NCBI GenBank assembly: GCA_017397695.1
Contig: JAFQIF010000218.1
Coordinates: 1-35,237 of the forward strand
Direction: 5' to 3'
Length of the DNA stretch: 35,237 nucleotides
Source: Clostridia bacterium
Lineage (GTDB): Bacteria; Bacillota_A; Clostridia; Christensenellales; Aristaeellaceae
Shown: positions 6,813-14,396 of the stretch, one piece after another
How positions within the stretch are numbered: position 1 is the stretch's first letter
Layout: the number at the start of each line of letters is the position of its first letter
The notes under the pieces: generated by a model
What the model was told of the DNA's origin: nothing
The model's database searches: none
Seen by the model: only the letters and a program-made list of their open reading frames with translations
Program-made: the position numbers and the translations under genes

Positions 6813-7847
6813 TCAGCAGTTCACCTTAACCAAGCAGCCCTTCTCGCTGGACTCAATCGCGCCGAATACCGCACGCATCGCTGTCAGCGCGCTCTCTCCT
6901 GTGATATAAGGAACGGTTTCATCCTTAATACAATCGATAAACATATCGATCACGCCGGAGGCCGTCTGATTATCGTTAGTCTGGATCTGATCGACGTCGT
7001 AATACTCGACTTCGCCGGATTTCTTCACCAGGACAAGCGTATGATCCGGATGATCATAAATACGCAGCACGCCCTCCGTGCCCCACAGCACTGTAGAGTT
7101 ATCCTCCGCGCCATAGTTAGTCCAGGAGACGGTCATCGTGCCCATCGCACCGCCGTCCATCTTGTAAATAACGAAAGCGTTATCATCAACCGTAATCGGG
7201 CTGCCGTCGGCAAACTTCTTATCCAGCACGGAGAGCATAGCGCTGACTTCGATAATCGTCTGACCGGTCAGATACTGCAGCAGGTCGGTCTTATGCACGC
7301 CCAGATCGGCCATCGCGCCCATCGCCGCGCGCTTCTTATCGAAGAACCACGTATTCAGCCCCGGATCGACACTCCAGGTTTCCGGGCCGCCATGGCAGAA
7401 TGCCGTCTTAAAGGTGAGCACCTTGCCAATCGCACCGGCATCGATGAGCTCCTTCGCCTTTTTGTGTGCGCCCGCCAGACGCTGGTTCTGACCGATCATC
7501 AGTCGCTTACCCGCCGCCTTCGCCGCAGCCACCATAGCTTCGCTATCCGCAAGCGTAGTTGCCATCGGCTTCTCACACAGAACATGTTTGCCGGCCTTGA
7601 GCGCAGCGATGGTAATTTCGGCATGGCTGGTGTTCGAGGAGCAGACGCTCAACGCCTCGACATCAGAAGCGAGCAGCGCTTCAACGCTCTCATACGCCGT
7701 CGCACCATACTTTTCGGCCAGTTCCTTCGCGCGATCGAGGTTGATATCATACAGCGCGGTAATCTGACAATCCGGATTCGCCGCGTATTCAGGCAGATGA
7801 CGCACTTGGCCAATCTTGCCGCAGCCGATCAAACCGACTTTAATCAT
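6813..7847 (-). CDS. Gfo/Idh/MocA-family NAD(P)-dependent oxidoreductase
   Basis: 344 residues. It has Rossmann motif GCGKIG (residues 8-13), CEKPMATT (EKP at 92-94) and GVHKTDLLQYLTG, matching the conserved active-site H/D segment of the family. AAAGGAG lies eight bases before ATG. It is only distantly similar to the second family member at 4874-5836, so the pair is not a recent duplication. It follows the permease gene after a repeat-containing gap of about 100 bases. It probably oxidises the imported sugar or cyclitol at the first catabolic step; specificity is not determinable here. Confidence 0.87.
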   Translation of the reverse strand: MIKVGLIGCGKIGQVRHLPEYAANPDCQITALYDINLDRAKELAEKYGATAYESVEALLASDVEALSVCSSNTSHAEITIAALKAGKHVLCEKPMATTLADSEAMVAAAKAAGKRLMIGQNQRLAGAHKKAKELIDAGAIGKVLTFKTAFCHGGPETWSVDPGLNTWFFDKKRAAMGAMADLGVHKTDLLQYLTGQTIIEVSAMLSVLDKKFADGSPITVDDNAFVIYKMDGGAMGTMTVSWTNYGAEDNSTVLWGTEGVLRIYDHPDHTLVLVKKSGEVEYYDVDQIQTNDNQTASGVIDMFIDCIKDETVPYITGESALTAMRAVFGAIESSEKGCLVKVNC

Positions 7848-7861
7848 AAATATCGCTCCTT

Positions 7862-7945
7862 TTCTTGGGGCTTCCGCCCCAAACCCCGACTGAGGGACAC
7901 AGTCCCTCAGACTCCCTTCTTTGCTTCACAGCGGTTTGAAGCCGC
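7862..7945. repeat. Structured intergenic repeat, copy C
   Basis: This is the clearest copy. On the minus strand TTGGGGC-GGAA-GCCCCAA is a 7-bp stem with a GNRA-type loop. CTGAGGGAC/GTCCCTCAG is a 9-bp stem, and AGCGG/CCGCT closes a third hairpin beside the permease stop. The block lies between the permease and the dehydrogenase genes. Confidence 0.7.
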
Positions 7946-8992
7946 TTAGCTGTTTTTCTCTTTCTTCTGCAGCAGCACCGCCGCGACGACGATGAAGCCC
8001 TTGAACGCCTCGCGCAGGAACGGCGGAACGCCCATGAGGTTGAGCAGGTTATTCATGACGGCGATGATCAGCATGCCGAAGACCGTGCCAAGGATCGAGC
8101 CCTTGCCGCCGGACATACTCGTGCCACCGACAACAACCGCCGCGATAGCGTCCATCTCATAGCCGCTGCCCGCGTTGGCATAGTCCATAGAGCCAATACG
8201 CGCCACCTGAATAATCGCCGCGATGGAGACCAGGAATCCGGAAAGCACGTAGACCATAGAAGTGATCTTTTCCACGTTGATACCAGAGAGGCGTGCCGTA
8301 CGTTCGTTGGAACCAATAGCATACACCTGGCGGCCAAACGTCGTCTTCTTGGAAACGATATGAAGGACAACAGCGATGATCAGCCAGTAGAAAATCGGCA
8401 GCACAACCTGACCGCCAATCTTCGTATTCGCGATCTTCAGGAAGTCGGTCGGCACCTTGACGGCTGCAGTCTGCATGACCTGCTGGGTCACGCTTCGACA
8501 GATCTTCATCATGCCCAGCGTAGCGATGAAGGCTGGCAACTTCTGCCTGGCCACCAGGAAGCCGGATACGCCGCCAAGCGCACTGCCCATGAGCATCGCT
8601 GCCGCGATACCAATGGCAAACGCCGGAACGCCGGTGATGCCCATGCCGGTAAGCAGACCATCCGGATACTGATTGACGCAGACCATCAGCACCGCACCGA
8701 CAGCAACCAGCGTAGAGCCGACAGCAAGGTCAATGCCGCCGGAAATGATGACAAAGGTCATGCCCAGCGCAACAATGCCGACGCTGGCGTTATTGCGCAG
8801 GATGTTGATCCAGTTTCGAGACCAATGGGAAAACCAGGCACCGAAGCTGTCAAAATCAAAGCCAAGCGCAAGGGTCTGCAGGATGATCATCAGCACGAGC
8901 ACGCATGCGGTCGAGAAGAGCGGGTTGGTCCTCCACTGCTGGACCGCCTTTTGCATAATCGTCTGTTTTTTGTCGTTCGTCCGCTGTGTCAT
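7946..8992 (-). CDS. Sugar ABC transporter permease, RbsC family
   Basis: 348 residues, strongly hydrophobic, about eight to ten spans. It contains GMTFVIISGGIDLAVGSTL and the GINVEKITSMVYVLSG and MDAIAAVVVGGTSMSGGKGS regions diagnostic of ribose/galactose-type permeases (RbsC, YtfT, IatP). It forms the homodimeric or pseudo-dimeric channel with the upstream ATPase. AGGAG is nine bases before ATG. The gene lies 24 bases after the ATPase gene. Which sugar is carried is inferred only through the neighbouring dehydrogenases and isomerases. Confidence 0.9.
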   Translation of the reverse strand: MTQRTNDKKQTIMQKAVQQWRTNPLFSTACVLVLMIILQTLALGFDFDSFGAWFSHWSRNWINILRNNASVGIVALGMTFVIISGGIDLAVGSTLVAVGAVLMVCVNQYPDGLLTGMGITGVPAFAIGIAAAMLMGSALGGVSGFLVARQKLPAFIATLGMMKICRSVTQQVMQTAAVKVPTDFLKIANTKIGGQVVLPIFYWLIIAVVLHIVSKKTTFGRQVYAIGSNERTARLSGINVEKITSMVYVLSGFLVSIAAIIQVARIGSMDYANAGSGYEMDAIAAVVVGGTSMSGGKGSILGTVFGMLIIAVMNNLLNLMGVPPFLREAFKGFIVVAAVLLQKKEKNS

Positions 8993-9016
8993 GGTTGTTT
9001 TCTCCTCTCTACATCA

Positions 9017-10495
9017 TCAGCCGCCGGTTGCCAGGCGCATCATTTCATGCTCGTTCATGGATTCGCCGCTGACCTCGGCGCGCACGCTGCCATGGTACAT
9101 AACCAGCGCACGATCGCACAGGCGGATGATCTCCTGCGCCTCGCTGCACAGCACAACCACCGCAACACCCTGATCCGCCAAGCGGAGGATGATCTCATAG
9201 ATTTCCTCTTTTGCGCCAACATCAACGCCCTGCGTCGGGTTATCCAGAATCAGCAAAGCCGGATTGGCACTGAGCCACTTGGCCAGTACCACTTTCTGCT
9301 GGTTGCCGCCGGAAAGGCTGGTGATGGAGTCACTCTCTTTCTCCATCTTGATATGCAGATCCTGTCGCTGTTTCTTAAACTGCGCCAACTGCTCCTTCGT
9401 CTGAATCAAGCCAAATTTCGTCAACCTGGGCAGCGTGACGATGGAACCGTTTTCCAAGATGTTCATATCCTTGATAATGCCGTTCTCCTTGCGGTTACGC
9501 GGCAGATAGCCGATCCCAAGACCAAGCGCCTGCTGTGTGGATGTAATGGTGACGGGCTTACCATGCATATAGATCTGGCCCTGCACCTTTCCCTGCGCAC
9601 CAAATACCGCGCGGAACAGCTCGCTGCGTCCGTCGCCGAGCAGGCCCGTGACGCCAAGCACTTCGCCCGCACGAACACTGAGGCTCACATCACGGAAATA
9701 CGGCTCCTGCGTAAGACCTTCCAGCCGGAGAACTTCCTCGCCCAATTCAGCAGATTTCGCCTTCTGACCGGTATGTACCTCGTGGCCGACCATGTCCCGA
9801 GCAATTTCGGGGATCGACGTATCCTTCACATAGCCATCGGCAACCATTACGCCGTCGCGCAGCACCGTATACCGGTCGCAGATCTCCATGACCTCGCGCA
9901 GCTTATGCGAAATAAAGACCACACCGACCTTCTGTGTCTTGAGCGTACGGAGCATATCAAAAACGCGCTCGATCTCCGGATCGGTGAGCGACGTCGTCGG
10001 CTCATCCATGATGATGATCGAAGCATTCATCATCAGCGCGCGTGAGATTTCGACAATCTGTTTGAAGGACGCATCCAGCGAGGAAACCATGGCGCCGGGA
10101 TCGATATCCAGCTCCATCTTCTCAAAGAGCGCCTTCGTTTTCTGGTACATGGCCGCGTGATCCACAAAGCCGAATTTTGTCTTCAGCTCACGGCCGATAA
10201 ACATGTTTTCGTAAACGGGAAGATCGTTGATCAGGTTCAGTTCCTGATGAATAAACGCGATACCCGCGTTGAGAGACTGTGCGGGATTGGCAAAGGTGAC
10301 GGCTTTTCCGTCCAGTTCGATGGTTCCCCTGTCCGCAGGCAGAACACCGCCGAGGATATTCATCAGCGTTGACTTGCCCGCGCCGTTTTCACCCAACAGC
10401 GCGCAGATTTCACCCTCGCCGAGATGAAAATCGACGGCCTTGAGCACGTCGTTGGCGCCAAAGGATTTGACAATCCCTTTCATGGTCAGATTCAT
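9017..10495 (-). CDS. Sugar ABC transporter ATP-binding protein, RbsA family
   Basis: 492 residues with tandem ABC domains, the normal RbsA/MglA size. Walker A GENGAGKST is at about 35-43 and the first Walker B is IIIMDEPTTSLTDPE. In the second half are SLSGGNQQKVVLAKWL and LLILDNPTQGVDVGAKEE. It hydrolyses ATP to drive the RbsC-type permease. The ribosome site upstream of ATG 10495 is weak (GGATG-type), which fits lower translation than the binding protein. A partial terminator separates it from the binding-protein gene. Confidence 0.92.
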   Translation of the reverse strand: MNLTMKGIVKSFGANDVLKAVDFHLGEGEICALLGENGAGKSTLMNILGGVLPADRGTIELDGKAVTFANPAQSLNAGIAFIHQELNLINDLPVYENMFIGRELKTKFGFVDHAAMYQKTKALFEKMELDIDPGAMVSSLDASFKQIVEISRALMMNASIIIMDEPTTSLTDPEIERVFDMLRTLKTQKVGVVFISHKLREVMEICDRYTVLRDGVMVADGYVKDTSIPEIARDMVGHEVHTGQKAKSAELGEEVLRLEGLTQEPYFRDVSLSVRAGEVLGVTGLLGDGRSELFRAVFGAQGKVQGQIYMHGKPVTITSTQQALGLGIGYLPRNRKENGIIKDMNILENGSIVTLPRLTKFGLIQTKEQLAQFKKQRQDLHIKMEKESDSITSLSGGNQQKVVLAKWLSANPALLILDNPTQGVDVGAKEEIYEIILRLADQGVAVVVLCSEAQEIIRLCDRALVMYHGSVRAEVSGESMNEHEMMRLATGG

Positions 10496-10562
10496 GCGTT
10501 CACATCCGTTCCTGTGAAGTCACTTGTTCTTTTCGCGATGATGCAAAGCTTCCTGAGGAAAG

Positions 10563-10591
10563 AAAGGGCCATGGCAAAGCCACGGCCCTTT
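10563..10591 (-). terminator. Intra-operon hairpin between binding protein and ATPase genes
   Basis: AAAGGGCC and GGCCCTTT arms extended by TGGC/GCCA with one G-U on the minus strand, then a CTTTCC tail. It lies 14 bases after the binding-protein stop. Such hairpins usually cause partial termination, giving excess binding protein over transporter. Confidence 0.7.
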
Positions 10592-10604
10592 TGATGATTC
10601 AGAA

Positions 10605-11546
10605 TTAATAGACGGTGTTGGCCGGGTCAAGATACTCGTCAACGTTCTCAGCAGAGACGATCTGGGACGGGATAACCTTAACAGCCTCGACGGTCTCGCC
10701 GCCAACGACAGCGATGGCAACGTCCATGCAGTCCTTGATCATCAGCGGGCTGTAGAGCGCAGAAGCCGCGCCGATCTCAGCAGCCTTCTCCTTGATGATG
10801 CCGAAGTACTCCTGGCAGCCGCCGCCGCCGGTGATGGCCTTGATCTCAGTACGGCCGGCGTCGTCGATCGCCTGCAGCGCGCCGATGGAGGTCTCGTCAT
10901 CCAGAGAGTAGACGGCGTCGATCTTCGGGTTCGCGGTCAGGATGTCAGCCATATCCTTCAGGCCGTCCTCGCGGGTGAACGCGGTGGCGTACTCAATGAT
11001 CTGGACGTTCGGAGCGATTTCGGCCATGGTCTCGTTGAAGCCCTTCATGCGCAGCTCGGAGACGGAACCGGAAGACGGAACCGGCAGCGCCACAACGATG
11101 CCCTCGGTGCCGATCTTGTCAACGATGTACTTCGCACCGCCGACGCCCATGGACTCGTTATCGCCGGTGACCTTGTAGATGCCCTCGGCCGGGATGTCCA
11201 TATCAAACGCAACAACGGTCAGGCCGGCGTCGATCGCGCCCTGAGCCGCAACTTCCATGCCGGTCCACTGCGGAGCGATAACCAGAGCCTGAGCGCCCCA
11301 GAGCATCGCCTCGTCGATCTGAGCGGTCATCTCTTCAGCGTTGGAGCTGGTGTAGAGCTTGTACTCGATCTTGCCAGCGGCCTCGAGTTCCTTGCAGTAC
11401 TGCTCGGCATTGTAGGTGATGCCGCCGACCCAGCCGTGGGTCACAGCCGGAACCAGCACGCCAAGCTTGACAGCTTCAGCCTGCGCAAACGGGATCATGC
11501 CCAGGCACAGAACGAGCGCCACAACGATAGCCAGAATCTTCTTCAC
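10605..11546 (-). CDS. Sugar ABC transporter substrate-binding protein, RbsB-like
   Basis: 313 residues from GTG 11546, which has AAGGAGG eight bases upstream; the longer frame to 11687 would destroy the signal peptide. KK, a hydrophobic core (ILAIVVALVLCLGMIPF) and AQAEA predict cleavage after AQA. The single Cys is not in a standard lipobox, so anchoring is uncertain. The mature part is a periplasmic-binding-protein type 1 fold with VTHGWVGGITYNAEQYCKE, AFDMDIPAEG and VYSLDDETSIGALQAI. It captures the sugar and delivers it to the RbsC/RbsA-type importer. It is the first gene of the operon with a strong promoter. Confidence 0.88.
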   Translation of the reverse strand: MKKILAIVVALVLCLGMIPFAQAEAVKLGVLVPAVTHGWVGGITYNAEQYCKELEAAGKIEYKLYTSSNAEEMTAQIDEAMLWGAQALVIAPQWTGMEVAAQGAIDAGLTVVAFDMDIPAEGIYKVTGDNESMGVGGAKYIVDKIGTEGIVVALPVPSSGSVSELRMKGFNETMAEIAPNVQIIEYATAFTREDGLKDMADILTANPKIDAVYSLDDETSIGALQAIDDAGRTEIKAITGGGGCQEYFGIIKEKAAEIGAASALYSPLMIKDCMDVAIAVVGGETVEAVKVIPSQIVSAENVDEYLDPANTVY

Positions 11547-11648
11547 AACAGTTTCCTCCTTAAAATATAGTTGTGTTTTCCGGTATCCGCCCCGGAAAGG
11601 CCTATGCAGACGAAAGCAGATTTCCACTTCCCTTCCTGCGATATTTGT

Positions 11649-11677
11649 ATGATAGCATGTTGTTTGCCTTTTGTCAA
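11649..11677 (-). promoter_or_regulatory. Sigma-A promoter of the sugar-uptake operon
   Basis: On the minus strand: consensus TTGACA (11672-11677), 17-base spacer, TATCAT (11649-11654). The predicted leader is about 95 bases. Confidence 0.8.
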
Positions 11678-11801
11678 TTTCCATCATTTATTTTCCCCCT
11701 TTTATATTCGCATCTTCCATACATTCCGTTTTCTTTTCGCCCAAATTGGCCGAACCGATGCAAAAAACCGTTTGAAATTTGACGTAGGCATTTCGAAATC
11801 A

Positions 11802-11839
11802 TTTACATTCTCCCCCGGGCAATGCTATAATGCATTATA
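11802..11839 (+). promoter_or_regulatory. Promoter of the isomerase gene with overlapping palindrome
   Basis: TTTACA (11802-11807), 18-base spacer, TATAAT (11826-11831). The -10 box is the left half of the perfect palindrome TATAATGCATTATA, which extends over the predicted start site. A bound dimeric repressor there would block initiation. Confidence 0.6.
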
Positions 11840-11905
11840 TGAATATTGCATCATCCGGTGGATCCCGACGACACGGAACACCATGACAGACAAGGAGGAT
11901 ACTGC

Positions 11906-12820
11906 ATGAAACTCGGTTTTGTCAGCGCCATTCTCGATGGATGGACCTTTGAAGAGATGATCGACACGGCCAGCGAAATGGGCTACACCTGTGTCGAAGT
12001 TGCCTGCTGGCCGGTCGGAAAGGCAGAGCGCCGCTATGCTGGCGTAAGCCATATCAATGTCGACGAACTCGACGATGAGAAAATCGCCTACATCAAGGAT
12101 TACTGCGCCAAGCGCAATGTAGAAATCTCTTCCCTGGCCTTCTATCCCAATACCATGGATGGAAACCCGGAAAAGCGCGAGGCTGCCGTGGAGCACCTCA
12201 AGAAGGTCATCTGCGCCAGCAGCAGACTGGGCGTGAATATGGTGACCACCTTCATCGGCCGCGATCAGACCAAGTGCGTGGAGGAAAACCTCGAGCTGGT
12301 TAAGGAAATCTGGCCGCCGATCATCGCTCTGGCCGAGGAAAAGGGCGTGAAGATCGCCATCGAGAACTGCCCGATGCTCTTTGGCCGCGATCAGTGGCCG
12401 GGCGGACAGAACCTGATGACCACGCCTGCCAACTGGCGCAAGGTTTTCGAGATTCTCCCCTCCGACAACCTGGGCATCAACTACGATCCGTCCCATTTCG
12501 TCTGGCAGATGATCGACTACATCCATCCGCTCTACGAGTTCAAGGACAAGATCTTCCACGTACATTACAAGGACATCAAGCTCTATCCGGACAAGCTGCG
12601 CGAGGTCGGCATCATGGCCTATCCGCTGGACTTCATGAGCCCGAAGCTGCCGGGTCTGGGCGATGTAAATTGGGCGAAGTACGTCAGCGCGCTCACCGAC
12701 ATCGGCTATGATGGCTATACCTGCGTGGAGGTTGAAGATCGCGCCTTTGAGGGCAGCCGTGAAAAGGTGCTCGATTCCCTGCGCCTGTCCAAGCGCTATA
12801 TGGAGCAGTTTGTCATCTGA
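11906..12820 (+). CDS. TIM-barrel sugar phosphate isomerase/epimerase family protein
   Basis: 304 residues from ATG 11906, which has AAGGAGG seven bases upstream. Xylose-isomerase-like barrel: MKLGFVSAILDGWTFEEMID at the start, TTFIGRD, KIAIENCPM (metal-site Glu), LGINYDPSHFVWQ, FHVHYKDIK (His/Asp) and YTCVEVEDRAFEG near the end. These are the ligand-bearing strands of IolE/IolI/YcjR-type enzymes. It is divergent from the sugar importer operon and shares its control region, so it likely acts on the same substrate. It is a single-gene transcript ending in a strong terminator. Confidence 0.87.
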   Translation: MKLGFVSAILDGWTFEEMIDTASEMGYTCVEVACWPVGKAERRYAGVSHINVDELDDEKIAYIKDYCAKRNVEISSLAFYPNTMDGNPEKREAAVEHLKKVICASSRLGVNMVTTFIGRDQTKCVEENLELVKEIWPPIIALAEEKGVKIAIENCPMLFGRDQWPGGQNLMTTPANWRKVFEILPSDNLGINYDPSHFVWQMIDYIHPLYEFKDKIFHVHYKDIKLYPDKLREVGIMAYPLDFMSPKLPGLGDVNWAKYVSALTDIGYDGYTCVEVEDRAFEGSREKVLDSLRLSKRYMEQFVI

Positions 12821-12840
12821 TTTCTTCATCACAGACAAAA

Positions 12841-12868
12841 CGAGAGGAAGGATTTCTCCTTCCTCTCG
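12841..12868 (+). terminator. Terminator between convergent isomerase and SGNH genes
   Basis: Perfect 12-bp arms CGAGAGGAAGGA/TCCTTCCTCTCG, TTTC loop, then CTTCTTTT. It is placed between two convergent genes and may serve both. Confidence 0.85.
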
Positions 12869-12880
12869 CTTCTTTTGGTT

Positions 12881-14383
12881 TTACATCTGCACACAAGTCA
12901 CCACTTCTGATGTGTTGCTGTCGATCACCAGAATCTGAATATCTATCCCCTCTTGCCAGGGGCCAAATTCTGCGGCAACAGCACCACCTTGCTCCAGGCG
13001 CATGGGCTGCTGCGCATCGCCTGCGCTGTAAATCACCGTGCCAAAGGACGTATCCAGCAGCGCGCTCTGCGCATTGCCTGCATACTCCCGGATTTCGCCC
13101 GTTCTACGGTCGAGCATCAGGAAATACGCCTCGTCCGTCCACAGCGCATCTTCCAGCCCGGAAAGCGGGAACATGCTGTTGGACCACTTTGCGTAGGCAT
13201 CCTCTTCAAACACATGCTCTCTGGCGATATTGTGCAGCAGCGTCAGCAGCTGATCGTTCCAATACAGCTCCGCCTGCGGCCTGACGGCGATACATGCGCT
13301 GAAGCTGTCATCATGCAGAAGCATCAGCAGATTTTCCAGCTTATCCTGTACCCGGATATGGCTGGCCTTATACGCCAGATACGCCTGATAGTCCTCATTC
13401 CAGCCGCTGTAGCGCGCATCACCGCGCCTGTCCTCTACATCATAATGATCTATCAGATAACGGCCGAGGTAATCTGTCACCTTCTGTGCACCGGATGGAT
13501 TGAGATGGGATGAAGGATCAAAACAGTCCGTATTATAATCCACCACCTGATCCAGACTGACAAAATCGATGAAACTTACGCCGTATTCTTCCGCAATCGA
13601 GCTTACCGTATTGGCCGCCATCTGGTCATCCGCATCCGAAGGAAAAGGCAGGAACGTCAGCAGTACTTCTATTTCCCTCTGCTGACACTCTTCAATTATA
13701 CGCCGGATATATTCAAAACCCCAGCCGTATTCGTCCACAGCGCGATCAGGATCGATCAGATCGTAATCCTCCGGAACGGCCACACCGATCGCCATAGCGC
13801 CGCCCTTCTGCTCATCCGGTTCAATCCGGAAATCACTCTCGCCCAATTCGTTCCATCGCGAATGATACTTGCCCAGCGTAAAGTAGTATTCCCATTTCAT
13901 ATCCATATAGCGATTGCCCACATCGTCCATCGCCTCCGGATCATTCATCAGATCTTCGATTGCCCGGATCTTATTGCGTGAAATCGGATAGCAATCAAAC
14001 GCCGTATGCGCGTCGCTGCTGCTGCCGATCAGCTTGATGTTCTTATCCACATCCTTGATACCGACCACCACGACCTTGGGACTGGCGTAATCCAGGGCGT
14101 TCACCAACGTCCAATAGGATACCGGAATCGTATTGCCATAGCTGGAAATATTATAGGCAGTGATACCGTACTTTTCCCACAGCTCCATCGGAAAGACTGC
14201 ATTGACCATATGACTGTCGCCAACAAAGAGCACTTCATGCTCTTTGGCCTTATCAAAGAACGGCTTGAAGCGCGATATGCTCTGCTTGCGCTCCAGAACA
14301 TTGGTTGCTGCCGCAACGCAAACCGCCAGCACGATGCAGAAGAGAAGCGCCTCCAGCGTGCGAAGAATATGCTTTCTTTTCAT
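12881..14383 (-). CDS. SGNH-hydrolase-like membrane-anchored protein, MBOAT partner
   Basis: 500 residues from ATG 14383 (GGGAG upstream). One N-terminal membrane anchor (about 9-27) precedes an extracytoplasmic domain. EVLFVGDSHMVN holds the GDSH nucleophile block (Ser57), and SSYGNTIPVSYW follows. The C-terminal block reads CFDPSSHLNPSG, with His293 and the nearest Asp at minus four rather than the usual DxxH. It starts 13 bases after the MBOAT gene ends. SGNH/MBOAT pairs move acyl groups, mostly acetyl or alanyl, onto exported polymers, so a role in envelope or capsule O-acylation is inferred. The roughly 170 residues after the SGNH block have no recognised domain. Confidence 0.75.
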   Translation of the reverse strand: MKRKHILRTLEALLFCIVLAVCVAAATNVLERKQSISRFKPFFDKAKEHEVLFVGDSHMVNAVFPMELWEKYGITAYNISSYGNTIPVSYWTLVNALDYASPKVVVVGIKDVDKNIKLIGSSSDAHTAFDCYPISRNKIRAIEDLMNDPEAMDDVGNRYMDMKWEYYFTLGKYHSRWNELGESDFRIEPDEQKGGAMAIGVAVPEDYDLIDPDRAVDEYGWGFEYIRRIIEECQQREIEVLLTFLPFPSDADDQMAANTVSSIAEEYGVSFIDFVSLDQVVDYNTDCFDPSSHLNPSGAQKVTDYLGRYLIDHYDVEDRRGDARYSGWNEDYQAYLAYKASHIRVQDKLENLLMLLHDDSFSACIAVRPQAELYWNDQLLTLLHNIAREHVFEEDAYAKWSNSMFPLSGLEDALWTDEAYFLMLDRRTGEIREYAGNAQSALLDTSFGTVIYSAGDAQQPMRLEQGGAVAAEFGPWQEGIDIQILVIDSNTSEVVTCVQM

Positions 14384-14396
14384 GCCTTCGCTCCCG

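Larger units (their letters stand above)
11547..11905. promoter_or_regulatory. Divergent control region between binding protein and isomerase genes
   Basis: This 359-base gap has promoters for both directions (see separate entries) and a leader hairpin TTCCGG/CCGGAA near 11578-11598 before the binding-protein ribosome site. It also has a TTTCGAAA palindrome (11791-11798) and the 14-bp perfect palindrome TATAATGCATTATA (11826-11839). No gene is seen in it. A shared regulator acting here is likely but not encoded nearby. Confidence 0.6.

Noticed and set aside
8360..10045. Plus-strand open frame of about 560 codons
   Set aside because: Shadow of the RbsC-type permease and RbsA-type ATPase genes.
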